DNA of 64,000 nucleotides from Daphnia carinata (Eukaryota > Arthropoda > Branchiopoda > Diplostraca > Daphniidae): assembly GCF_022539665.2 (NCBI RefSeq), contig NC_081338.1:6746446-6810445 (forward strand), read 5' to 3'. Positions 47,800 through 59,200 of this stretch are shown one piece after another (positions within the stretch are counted from its first letter, which is position 1; every line of letters begins with the position of its first letter). The translations under genes were made by a program, and so were the position numbers. The notes under the pieces are model-generated. The model did not search any database and was not told where the DNA came from. It saw only the letters and a list, made by a program, of their open reading frames with translations.

Positions 47800-48013
47800 A
47801 TGTTCGCCCTAGAGTTGGCATCGGCGCCCGTCAACTCTTCGTCGTCCTTTTCGGATCGCTTTGGCGGCGGTGGCAACGGAGATGAGCCGGCCTCATCGAT
47901 ACCGCCCGAATTCAGGAGCAAGTACGGCACCGCCTTTGCCGATTACCCACAGCCTTTGTCCGATCCAGTTAGGACTAGGATCTGGGGCCCTCCTGTTGTT
48001 CGTGGCTCGGCAG
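47800..48013 (+). CDS. Candidate proximal first coding exon of stomatin copy B with a GC-AG intron
   Basis: It encodes 71 residues beginning MFALELASAPVNSSSSFSDR, then a glycine run, then EFRSKYGTAFADYPQPLSDP, ending VVRGSA. Codon use is G/C-rich at third positions, unlike the surrounding sequence. No GT donor suits, but CAG-GCAAGG at 48013 is a good GC-type donor and leaves phase 1, giving a 280-base intron to exon 1. A TCAGTC initiator-like site lies just upstream at 47790. A competing frame from ATG 47733 reaches a TCG-GTAGCT site at 47781, also in phase 1. Confidence 0.45.
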
Positions 48014-48293
48014 GCAAGGCATTCAACAATTTTATTCATTAAGAATAACAAACGTTATTGAGAATGGGTCATCGTCGCATTGTTTCTCATTCCAATTGTT
48101 GTTATTGTTTTGATTTTGCTGCAAACTGCCTCCGTAAGGTATTGCCTCCATCCCAATAAGAGCGATTGGCTTTATTGCGGTTCGATTTGTTTCTCGTTAA
48201 CACGTAGCAATAAGACAAATCAAGTAGTTTGGCATTAAACGAAAGGTACAATGTCATTCGTAATCTTATTTCTTTCATTTTCCTTTATAACAG

Positions 48294-48394
48294 CAGACCC
48301 TGGCGGCCCTGGCATCTGTGCATTCATCCTGACGCTTTTCTCTTTCCTGCTCATTTTGGCTACGTTCCCGCTCTCGCTATGCTTCTCCGTCAAG
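48294..48394 (+). CDS. Copy B exon 1: membrane hairpin
   Basis: It encodes [17 protein letters not shown] and the continuing hydrophobic hairpin with TFPLSLC. The CAGCAG double acceptor (exon start 48294 or 48297) and the 41 bases before it are the same as in copy A. It leaves in phase 0 at GTAAGC. Confidence 0.95.
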
Positions 48395-51300
48395 GTAAGC
48401 CTCACTTTTTTTTCAGTTTTAAACAATACTATATTTAAGAAGGGAAACCAGTTTAAGTAATCGGCTTAAATGTCACATGGTATTTCGATTTTTTTTTCTC
48501 TCTGTCTCTTTCTCAATTTATTCGGTGTTTTCTGTTTGGCAATCGTCCCTAATATCGTTAGTGCGTCATCGTGCGCGAGGCTTCAACACTCCATTACCGT
48601 TTCTCAATCCATTTACAACGCCTCCGTGATTATTAATGAATATATGCATCGCTTATTCTTGCGCGCATTTTTTATCTGCTTCCAATTCGAAATGATTTAG
48701 ATGATTTAGACAGAACTCTGAAATTTAAATAATGATCTGAAAATTCCTCGAATTTAACGATCAATTTTGAGAGTAGATGCAACTTTGTCATTTCCCCCCG
48801 TATGCTACGTAGAAAAAACAAACAAACAAGAAGCTTATCAAGTAAAGGTGAAATTCACTGTTCGAACTACTTGAGGAATATTACGTAGATTTCTTTTCTC
48901 TTATCACGCATTTCTCTGGAAAGTAAATAAAAGGGGGGCGAAAAGGAACAGGTTTTAGTATAGATTTTCGGTCGAGAAGAGCTCTTGTCTTTAGTACTCC
49001 GTGAACAAGGATTTTCACGCTAGAGCAGTTGTGAGTAAATACAAGGCAGACAGCGGAGCACTCGCTTTATTGGTCGTTCCTTTTGTTTCGTAAATGCATA
49101 AAGAGGTGGAGAGGTAGGACACGTGAATAGCTCATTGAGTAAAGCGGGGCTTTGACTTGAAAAAAAAAATCGGTATCCAAACAAGGAACGGTGCTGCTGT
49201 TCTTAATTGGCAAGTTCCAGTGGGGGAGCTCATTTTATTTCTCTTCGCAGTAGATTAGACTGTCGACGAGCGAACAAGGTCTTTTAAAGTAATGAGCAGC
49301 ACAAGCAGCTAGCAGACATAAATAGATGCACAGTTTAAATAGTAGGTTTATTATCGTACAAAGAAGGTTTTTAATCCCGACAAATGGTGAGCCCGCAGGG
49401 GAAAATAAAATAAACTGTAAGTGCCCTCTAGCAGTTGGAATTGGATCTATTAACAATGTATTTACAATTCACGCCGCTAGGTGGTGCAAGAATACGAAAG
49501 GGCCGTCATTTTCCGCCTGGGTCGCTTGCTCAAAGGCGGTGCCCGCGGTCCCGGTATCTTCTTTATCGTCCCGTGCATCGACACTTACCGCAAGGTTGAT
49601 CTTCGTACCGTCTCCTTCGATGTCCCACCGCAAGAGGTAAGCAACCAGTCTTGTTATTTTCATGTCTTTCTTTTGGTTATTTCTAATTTGCGCTTCACCG
49701 ACCATGTTCATCGTCGTTACGATCATCACGTTCTTCACCATTTCCTCTTCATTCAACAGTTTTATATTTATTGTTTTTTAAATTGTCGTTCAATTTGAGG
49801 GGGGGGGGGGGGGAGCTTTGTTCAGATCGATTGGGCGTGAAGAACATTCAGGTAATTCGTCGAATTGAAAGGGAAATGAAAGAGCTAATAGAATTTTGTC
49901 GAATTTCCAACGAAAAAAGACAGAAAGCAACAAATTAAATTTATTCCGACTAGAGGCAAGGCAAAAATAACTTTTATTTTATATAACATCATCTCATTAA
50001 ACAATATCTTTATTTAATTACCCACCGGCTGAATATGGACCCAAGTTGGAATCTGTGCAATTTTAAACTAATCTCTTATTTATTTTTTTTTTTTTTCACT
50101 AACATATGCGTTTGACAATTAGAATTTTTTTTTTGTACTCTCCGTTTTTCATTTGTTTTCAATATTCTCGATTGGACGGGCATTTGGTTTGGTTTTTTGT
50201 TATTGGCCATAGGCTTAATGTTTTTATGACGTCATTCATCGTTCTAGTGCAGTATGTTGGGGGTGTATTATTATTTATTTGACTTTGATCAGTTTTCTCT
50301 TTTAATGTTTTTTTTTTATTTTCCGTATTAGTATAGAGACTGTGCGAATTATGACATAACGAATATTCACTTTACATGATTTTTATTTTTTTTTTAAGAA
50401 TTAAGTGTTTTGTTTTTACACTGATCGTGGAAAAGAGCAACTGGGGGTTTAAAAGGAAAGACAATAGCGACCACAAGAAAAATTTAGACATTTGCAAACC
50501 GCCACCTTGTGTTATCAATGCAGGTCTTGTCGCGTGACTCGGTCACGGTGAGCGTAGACGCCGTAGTCTACTACCGCGTCAAAAACCCCATCATGGCCAC
50601 CAACAACGTCGAGGACTACAGGTTAGCCCCATACACCTCCAAAAAAAAAAGCTAAATTTGCTACACCAAACAAAAAAAAAACACACACACGACTTTAAAC
50701 AAACAAAACTTAAAAATTAATTTGCCACTTTTTAAACAATCCTTGTACGATAAAATCCTTCACTTAGCCAAGTATTTTTTTTAAAAACAGAACACTAATT
50801 TTTTTTTAAAACCGGAATGTTTTTTTTTTATTATTCCTAACCTTAAAAAGAAACAAATAACAAACTAACCAATCTTGCTTTGATGACACTAACGAACAAC
50901 GAAATATCTTTGTAGATCTCGTGCACGAGTGTGTCGGATTTGTTAACGGAAAATAAGCATCGCATTATGCATGAATAGCGAAGCATGAGTATTTTAATGA
51001 ATAATTTTAATGTGAGTAAAACACGTTTTGATTTTTAGCTTATTATACCATTCAGTTGCTAGTTTATGCGTCAAGGTCGAAGAGAAAGGATGAGGTCGAG
51101 GGGGTGGGATGTAAATCAAGTTAAAATTGATAACCCGCAATTTGTTCTTGGTTTAAATGGAGGCAATTTATTAGGTCCGATTTCATGTCGTAATGGGCCC
51201 GATAATTAAGGACTGCGGAGAAAATAAAGAAAGGCGTTTGAAATTAAGATCAAGATAACACACTTTCCCATCATCGTTCACGGATTGCCGTTTATTATTT

Positions 51301-53747
51301 TTTGTTCAATTATGTAGTACAATATTCCCTCCCAAAATTTGTGTAAATAGACATCCCCTGCCAAACGTCATTATCCCGAGAAATCACGATTCCCGTAAGA
51401 CACTCCCGAAGCCGGTTGACCATTACAATCGTTGAGATTACAACGAACTACCAATTATGATTAGCCTGTGACCGACGACACACCACCTCATTCTTTGTTT
51501 GCATGTGATCCTTCTTTATATTGTCCAGATCTTGTCACGTGACTCCGTGACGGTGGCCGTCGACGCGGTCGTCTATTACCGCGTGCAAAATCCAACCATA
51601 GCCGTTTCCAATGTGGAAAATTTCAGGTAAAATTCATCAACTCCCAAAACAGCCAATAACTTAACAAAAAAAAGGGGATCGAATTCACCACAATTAGTCA
51701 CACACAAACAACTAACCCATTTCATCATTTCAAGTGACACAATTAACCAAATTTCCCGCTTTGGATTTTTGATGCGTATCTGTAGGAGGAAATCTCCTCT
51801 TTCCTTTAAATCATCTTTCTTTTTTCTGTAATCTATACCCAATTGTTGTACGTTGAGTGCCGCTCAACCTTTCTACCATAATTATTTAGTAATGCGTCGC
51901 GCGTTAAAATCTTAACATTGAAAAATGAAAAAAAAAAGAGAAAGGGTTTCGTGATAGATAAATGAAAGTTTCGACATCACGTGATCAATTACCATTTAAG
52001 TGAATTTTTGAGGGAAAGGTGCTACACCTTGGTGTTTTTAAAATTAAGAGCGAAGTGGTTCGTCTATTTAAATATGTAAATTAGCTACTGTTTACAAACA
52101 CCTGTGGGCACAGAAAAAATCGAGCAATTGCCCTCAAGCGGGATTTTGTTTTTGGCTACAAATCTCCATACACTTTAATCACGTTTCTTTTTGCTGTGTG
52201 TGTGGGAAGGGGGGGATTTACCGCCCATGGTTGAATCGCAAGTTTGCACTTTCGTAGAATCATGATAGGCATTGACATCTTTTAAGATAAACCCTATCTA
52301 TTTATTTTCCCCAAACACTAAAAACACCTTTACATTCGAGTGCATTATTTAAACCTAAAAATACAAACAAAACCAAGCAGTTCCCTTTGATTTGTTGGTT
52401 GTATGGTCATCCTTCTTTTGCGCAAACAAAAATATCAAACCTCGCATGGTTTCTTCCTTATATGACTCTCTTGATATTCACTATTATGACACTATACTTA
52501 TTATCCACTGTTTGGTTTGAATTTTCAAAAAAAAAAAAAATCTATCTCGTATTAGCCGCAAAAATTGAATTCGATTTACACTCGAAAAATTGATACTTTT
52601 GTTCCAAATGAAACGATTTACAAATTTGATTTTCAAAAAGAAATAATGGTCTAGCTTTCTTAAATTTCAAAGTATCAATCATATAGATTTAGTGTGCGTA
52701 TATAAGTTCCATAGCCATTTAGTCGTGATTCATTTGATGCTTTCAATGAAACCATTTAAAACGAAATGGATTCATTTGTGCATATGGCGTGCGCCATTTT
52801 CACTCTCACGCGACACACAAATCTTTTTTTCTTCCATTCTTCTTTCTCTCTATACATAATGCATGTGTAACCTAATCCAGGGAGTCGTAATGGCGTCTCC
52901 ATTTAAAGCCAGAAAAATGGCACACTTTTTTTTTGCCTCTTTCTTTTTACTAAATAATTCGTGCGCATTCCACCAAGACGACTCTCAACTTCAAGATGAA
53001 ATCGAAAACCTTCCTAATATTTTCACCTTCTTTGGCGCCTGACCACCATCATCACCTTTAACAACCTCATCGTAATTTTCTGTATATTGTTTCAACTCTT
53101 TTTTTTATTGTTGTACATCAAAACAGCCATTCGACCCGTTTGCTGGCGGCCACAACGCTACGTAACGTCTTGGGTACCAAGAACTTGGCCGAAATCCTGT
53201 CGGAACGCGAGACCATCTCGCACACTATGCAGAGCTCATTGGACGAGGCCACCGACCCTTGGGGTGTTAAAGTCGAACGTGTCGAAATGTAACTCAAGCA
53301 ATCATCCTTTTTTTTAACGGTTTATGAGGTGGTGGTGTCTTAACGACTTGCGTGAATGCCCTTTTTTTTTTTTTTTTACAGTAAGGACGTTCGTTTGCCG
53401 GTGCAGTTGCAGCGCGCCATGGCTGCCGAGGCCGAGGCTGCCCGTGAAGCCCGCGCCAAAGTCATCGCCGCCGAGGGAGAACAGAAAGCCTCTCGTGCTC
53501 TCAAGGAAGCCGCTGAAGTCATCGCCGAATCCCCGGCCGCCCTTCAGGTAAATGATTAACTTGTTAGTGTTTTTGGTGTAATTGAATAACGGACGAATTC
53601 TTTACCTGGGTTGCTGTTTAGCTACGCTATCTTCAAACGCTCAACACCATTTCAGCCGAGAAGAATTCAACCATCATATTTCCGTTGCCGATCGATATAT
53701 TGAAGCATTTCATCAAACCTAGCAAGGTCGATAAATATGATTTGTGA
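48294..53747 (+). CDS. Stomatin-like (band 7/SPFH) protein, copy B, spliced core
   Basis: This is the tandem paralogue of copy A and has the same family role: a hairpin membrane scaffold that oligomerises and tunes ion channels. Coding exons are 48294-48394, 49481-49636, either 50524-50621 or 51529-51626, 53127-53288, 53382-53547 and 53622-53747, giving 268 residues plus a leader. All conserved stomatin blocks are intact. The N-terminus must come from an upstream leader, for which candidates lie at 24749, 34427, 36606, 40441 and 47800. The C-terminal tail ([10 protein letters not shown]) differs from copy A. No poly(A) signal was recognised close to the stop. Confidence 0.95.
48395..49480 (+). 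other. Copy B intron 1
   Basis: It aligns in patches with copy A intron 1 (for example 48465-48485 and 48540-48580), confirming duplication. No exon is seen. Confidence 0.85.
49481..49636 (+). CDS. Copy B exon 2: start of SPFH domain
   Basis: It has 52 codons in phase 0 at both ends, beginning [17 protein letters not shown] and ending FDVPPQE at GTAAGC. Differences from copy A are all silent except Val in B for Ile in A before DLRTVSF. The final 39 bases are the same in both. Confidence 0.96.
49637..50523 (+). other. Copy B intron 2
   Basis: T-rich intron with a G run at about 49800. It does not align with copy A except for the last 25 bases. No exon is seen. Confidence 0.85.
50524..50621 (+). 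CDS. Copy B exon 3a (alternative to 3b)
   Basis: It is base-for-base identical to copy A exon 3a at 2718-2815, with 25 identical bases upstream and about 10 downstream. It carries the [13 protein letters not shown] version of the segment. Length and phase match 3b, so it is a mutually exclusive alternative. Confidence 0.93.
50622..51528 (+). other. Copy B intron between exons 3a and 3b
   Basis: AT-rich, with A and T runs. No exon is seen. Only about the last 22 bases match copy A. Confidence 0.85.
51529..51626 (+). CDS. Copy B exon 3b (alternative to 3a)
   Basis: It is identical to copy A exon 3b at 3949-4046 and carries the [13 protein letters not shown] version. Joining 3a to 3b would reach a TGA after seven codons; skipping both reaches a TAA in exon 4. 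Confidence 0.93.
51627..53126 (+). other. Copy B intron between exons 3b and 4
   Basis: AT-rich intron that does not align with its copy A counterpart. No exon is seen. Confidence 0.8.
53127..53288 (+). CDS. Copy B exon 4: SPFH domain
   Basis: It encodes [20 protein letters not shown] through KVERVE. It is identical to copy A for about 147 bases, then has three silent differences in the last 15. It enters and leaves in phase 2; the donor is GTAACT. Confidence 0.96.
53382..53547 (+). CDS. Copy B exon 5: end of SPFH domain and helical region
   Basis: It follows a 94-base intron with a long T tract. It encodes [20 protein letters not shown] and [20 protein letters not shown], closer to the usual stomatin sequence (Ser-Arg-Ala) than copy A. 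Confidence 0.96.
53622..53747 (+). CDS. Copy B exon 6: C-terminus and stop
   Basis: It encodes [30 protein letters not shown] and the tail [11 protein letters not shown] before TGA. AAG-GTCGAT inside the tail could act as a weak donor for another isoform. Confidence 0.95.
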   Translation, partial: LRYLQTLNTISAEKNSTIIFPLPIDILKHFIKPSKVDKYDL

Positions 53748-56179
53748 GGAAAGCAGCCGTCACGTGATGGATAGCTTGGCAATCGACCTAACTTTTCGGT
53801 CGCAGTACGATGACCGCACACTGCCCACAACAAAAGAATCATTATAAAACGTAAATATGGAACAATAATGTTATCGTTATTTCAAAATGCCAGCAACTTT
53901 CAAAAGAGTTCATCGAAAACGGCACTGGCACGCCATAGAAGAATCTCAGTCATTCAGAGCCAACAATTGAACCAGACGACGAAAGGATTTTTATGATCCA
54001 AAATGGCGGCTCACCTGAATTCACCGCTGTCATTTCCTAAATTTTAAATCGGCATTTCAAAAAACTAAAAAATATTCTATCCCTCCACATGAACGATTTG
54101 TTTAGAAAAATTACTTTCGATTTTCTCTTTAGCTGATGAATGACCTTTTCTTTTATTTCGTTTGTTTGGAAAGAATACGACGTTGGCGTTTTGCCACGTC
54201 ATCATCACACGTTATGTACAATTGAATTTCGTCCTACAGTAATTCTGTGTATTCGGCCGTGACACTAATTTAATCTCTACATGACATTATTAAGCAAAAG
54301 ATAAGCACGAATTGGGTAGGATTACACCAACATCAATCCAAAGTCAATAATATTTGAAAAGAAAATCTGTCCATTCAGTCCAAAATCTCCTTTCATCTTT
54401 TTCTTGTTTCGCTTTTTGTGCTCGTATGATTGCTTTATCGGGTGCAGGGATTTTCATTATGTGTGTGTAAAAAAAGAAGAAAACCTTTCTCTGATTCCCA
54501 ATCACGAGCGATATTTTGTCCCTTATCTTTTAATCATCCAATGGTCGAATGTGTACACAATGCTAGTCTCTCTGTTTGTTCTCTTTCATTTCTCATACCG
54601 TCAAAGAGAAAAAGGAAATCTCGAAGTTTGTCTTTTTCTTTTCTAAACATTTGTCTCAATCGTATTTATTATTATTACATCATCATTGTTATCTACTTAT
54701 ATCTCTGGTAAATACACAAGATTGCAACAATCAGAGAAATTATTTTAACGACACTCGCGTCGTTTTGTGTTCTTTTTCATTTTCGTTTTTCACAGCAGAG
54801 ATTTCCAAGATGGCCGCCAGATGATTAGAAAACATCGAAAAGGATATTTTTCAAAATATAATAGTAGGAGGAGGAGAACGAAAAAGAGAAAGAATGTTCT
54901 GGAAGGGATGGGGAGAAGAAAGGTCTGCTTCGTTTCGTCGTCATAAAGAACAAAACTAAAAATGAACAAAAAATTGGACAATGGGTTACTCAATAAGCAT
55001 AACTAATTACCATCTGAGATAATACTTGATGGCTCGCGTATGGAGCCTTTAAAAACATGTTAACGGTTATCGTGGGAGTGTGTGTTTTGACTCGACCACT
55101 TACAGAGTTTCGCCTTTCTAATCGAAATGACCTTCGATAGAGAGCCTCCATTTGCAAATGTCCGCCATCGAAAATCTTCAAAGAATTCGAAGAGACATTC
55201 CTTTTTTTTTTTGTTTTTTTTTTCCAATTTGTTATTTGGCGGTAGGTAAATTCACAATGTCTAATGTTTCTAACGTTTAGCTATTAACGAACGATGGCCA
55301 AAACTGGACCTTTCCAATCTTTTTCTCGTTGGATGTGTGTTATGATTATGAAAAACGTTGACAAACATTTTGGCGGCAGAACCAATCTGTCCATTGTGCC
55401 TTACGGCGCCATAGCCAAAACAGTATTGTCGTCAACCAGTTTTCTTTTTTTTTCTTTTTTTTCTTTTTTTGTCTTTTAAAAGAAATCTGTCAACTCTTAT
55501 TTTCCACACAAGGAAAAATATTGTAAAAGTAAAAAATACCGTTTTATTTTATTACGTATTCGACTGAAAGATTTACAGTTGAATACAGTCTTGATTGAGT
55601 TGACGATCTTGCCTACGATGGCTGACTTCCGAATGAAAAAAAAGGGCGCCATAACAATTTCGCCACTTGGCAACGGCGCAGAATCGTGAATACAGGATAT
55701 AAGGTGCATTCAGGCGCCCTTTTTCACTCTACACAATTTCTAATAGGATGGCGCGCGTTCACCCCCGCCAACTCAGTCTGTGTTCGGCCGTCGACCCGTG
55801 CGTGTCTGTGCTCGTTTCTCCAGTTTTTTCTTTCGAACCTCGTGTGTCTTGTGCTCTAACATGCATGTGTGTGCTCGTGTGGTTGGCTATCGCTAGTTGG
55901 GTATTTTGAAGAAAACGATAGACGTGAAACAAGATATTGGAAATTTGATAGTTCCCCCCCCCCATTTTTTTTTGAGGTTTTGGGGTAATTGAGAAAGTTC
56001 GATTTGGAGAAAACGTGTGAATATGGTCGTAAACCAATCGTTGACTAATGTGTGAGAATGACCATACACTGAATTGCAAGTGACACTGACTGTGCTAACT
56101 ATTTTAAAGAGAACAAATTAACACACATTAAAATTGACTGGTGCTGTGTGGCGGGAATCTCATTTCGGAGAAAATCAAA
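53748..56179. other. Downstream of copy B, with YY1-like motifs
   Basis: No gene is recognised. Three ATGGCSGC-type matches to the YY1/Pho consensus occur: 53998-54012 (CCAAAATGGCGGCTC), 54805-54818 (CCAAGATGGCCGCC) and one on the minus strand near 55161. They may mark regulatory DNA for a gene to the right. Confidence 0.35.
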
Positions 56180-56285
56180 ATGGCCAACCATCTGTCTCCA
56201 AGGCCGAGTAATCGGATGCTGCTGACCAGAACAAAAAGGATCCCGCCATTCCCGTGCAGAGTTGAAGGATGGCTCAACATATGCG
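56180..56285 (+). CDS. Candidate first coding exon for a further stomatin-like gene to the right
   Basis: The ATG at 56180 encodes 35 residues beginning MANHLSPRPSNRMLLTRTKR and ending CRVEGWLNIC, then one base and a strong GTAAGT donor. The phase-1 end is the one stomatin exon 1 needs. It lies downstream of copy B, so it cannot serve copies A or B by ordinary cis-splicing. The simplest reading is a leader for a third core beyond the window. Confidence 0.5.
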
Positions 56286-59200
56286 GTAAGTCCCTTAACA
56301 AAACCCACATTTTCTTGTCAACGAGAAACGCAGAACAAAGTCATTAGGACGTCCATCTTGTTTTTTCGTTACCGTTTCTGTTTGAGGGCAAAGTTGTTAT
56401 TTAACTTGAACTACCTAAAGTTAGTTTCACTTAATCCAAGCGTTTTCGGAATTGCCAAGTGAATGTCCAGTCTGGGTATTCAGATGGCGTGGCAGCTCAA
56501 ATTGCGTGTCTGATGACGTCCCATTAAGACGCGTGTCTGTAACGTGAGGCGGCGTTCATTCGAGAAAGGAATGTTTAACTACACCCTTTTTCTTATTTTA
56601 TTCGGTATTTCTTAATTGATTTCCCCTCACGTGCTGATTGATTTTTCTTTTACCTGTGCGGCCATTTTGTTCAGCCCACATGTCATCGAGAACAAAAACT
56701 GAAAATGGGAAACGAGTTTTGCGGTTGAATGAATTCGTTTCCGTTAAATCGTGAAAGTCTTGTAGTCTTTTTTCCCCCCGTAGGCTAACAAAGAGGGGGG
56801 GGGGGGAACCTTGTTACGTGGAAAAGAAAATCGTTTTGTTTTTGTTATTTGAAACAAAAAGGAAATAGGGACCATTATCGATTAAAGCCTCTCATCGAAG
56901 TTTGACATGTAACCTTTTTGTTGACTTGATTGTCTATTTGTATATATTTTTCTTGTGTTTGTACCTTTTGAAAAAGATAGGTATTTCTTTTCTTTTTTTT
57001 TACGATCCACTAGACTACTCCACCCCTCTTTTAGTTGTCTAACGTTAAAGTATCTACAAAAGCCGTGATTTCCGGCCGGGGGTCCCTTTTTCTCATGTGA
57101 CAGGGTTGACCTTTTTGATCTCTCACGGTGTGTGTTGCTCTTCTTGCACGTACGTGAAAAAAAAGGGCCAACGAACTTTTTTTTTTGTGGCGGTGAAAAA
57201 AACGGGCGCGGTTCGTGTGTGTGTGTGTCTATGATTTGGAGATGATGATGATGACGACTGTACAAGTCATCGACGTGTTCCGTGTGAAATTCTCAACGAG
57301 TTCACTGCGCTTATCATCACGCTGTCATTGATGTCATTTTTATTTTGACACACCGTGCGTGTGTGATCCAGTTTCCCTTTGTATTATGGTTGCCGAACCC
57401 CTTCTTTTTTTTTGAACCGTTGACTAATTCTGTGGTGGGGAGGGGATTTATTTGCATTTTGAAGAGGCTGGAAATTGTTGATTGCCAAAGTTCAATTCTA
57501 CCAAAAACCTTTTGTGTGTTTGCTGTGTTATCGATTTTCGCCTTTGGGCGCCAACTTCAAAAAGAAGTCGAACTCGAAAAAAAAAGAAGAGATCGTCATC
57601 TCCCTCTTTAAAAAAACAGAATCCCTACGGCATCAGTACGAGTTGGATTCACCCAAGAGGCTTGCAGCAGAGTCGCTTGTTTAACTCTTCGCCCGTGACC
57701 GAAACTTTAATTAGATTGGCCTTGTGAACTACATGCAGACGGTCCCAAACGAGAGTTTTTTTTTTCTTCTTATGAAGATCAACAAACGGACTCCCTACAT
57801 TTTCTTTCTCTGGGATTATTAGCGCATCCAGGGGGGGGGGGGGGGCGGTTGGACAAGAAGCTAACAAAAAAAAAATTATGCGTTTTTCTATTGTTTCGTG
57901 ACGTTCCTATGGATACGCTAGTAGCTTGAAGGCTTTCTATAGTTTTTGATAACTTTGTCCCCCTTTAGAAATAACTAGGGCATTGCTGTACGTTTAAAAC
58001 TTTGATTAACTTGACAAGCTGTTTGAATTTAAAGTTACCTGCCTAGATGTGGGTCATCATTTATTCAAAGATCTTCAGTTTGATGGGGAAAGAAAAAAGG
58101 AGGCCGCTCTTATTGTTCATATCCGCTGAGCGCGCGCACTCCGTCGCTGTCCATCCATTATGCATCGCAGCTACATCACTTTTCAGAGATGGATGGGGTT
58201 CTTCTTTTGCACTACTCTGTCCAATTTTTTTTTTTCTTTTTTGGAGACACCTATTGGGTGTGACTGTCAGGGGGGAGTGAGAGGCCCGAAGTCTACTATG
58301 GATCAATAATGGATTTTGGCGCAGGCTGCGCACGCTCTCAGCAGGGGGGAAAACTTCATTAAAGTTGATGGTAATTTTCTATTTTTTTTCTCGAATTCAA
58401 CATTTGTTTTTTGTTGGGAGAATTCAATAACGTGGGGACGTATGGACCAGCTCCTTTCATCTCGTTCATGATTGCGTTAACGAAAGCAGGCGATCTATAG
58501 TCGATTGTCCCCGAGGCACTGAAAATTCAGTGCCATTTTTTTTTTTTTGGGGGGGGGGGGGGGCTTAGACTGGAATGAGATATGGGAAAAAAAAAGAAAG
58601 GGAATTCGAATATCACGTTTTACCGGCTATAGAAACAATACGGAATTTTTTTTGTTGGTTTGCTTTCACCCTCCCATTTTGTGACGACCTTAAAACTAGA
58701 TTTTTTTCTTTCTAAATTCCCGCCGACCCGACCTAACCGTACAAACGACTTTTTGTTTTGCCTTTTTTTTTCTACACATTAAATTCTCTACCATTCGTTC
58801 TGGGAAAAAAGAGGCTGATGGATTGCCCCGAGTATAACAATCAAGAGGTGCTGAGTTTGGGTGGTACCTCCTTTCTTGTTTTTTTTTTGCATGTCAGGCG
58901 GGAGTGCATAAAAATTAAAAGTTCTTAAACACAATTTTTTTTTTTCGCAAAGAGTCGTCATCTCTTTTTTTTTTCCCCTCGAGTTCACGGGGAGAACGTT
59001 GAAGGACAAAAGAGGTACACACAAAAAATGGCAAGATGCTCACGAGTGTTTGCTGACTGCGTGTAATCCGTCAAAACGCTACTGAAGAAGCTGCTGATGC
59101 CATAGGGCAATTCGGCAATAAAAAAAATCGATACTTCTAATGCAATCTTCTGGTTTTCCATTTCTCTAAACCTGCAGTGAGGTGGGGGGGGATGTAGGTC

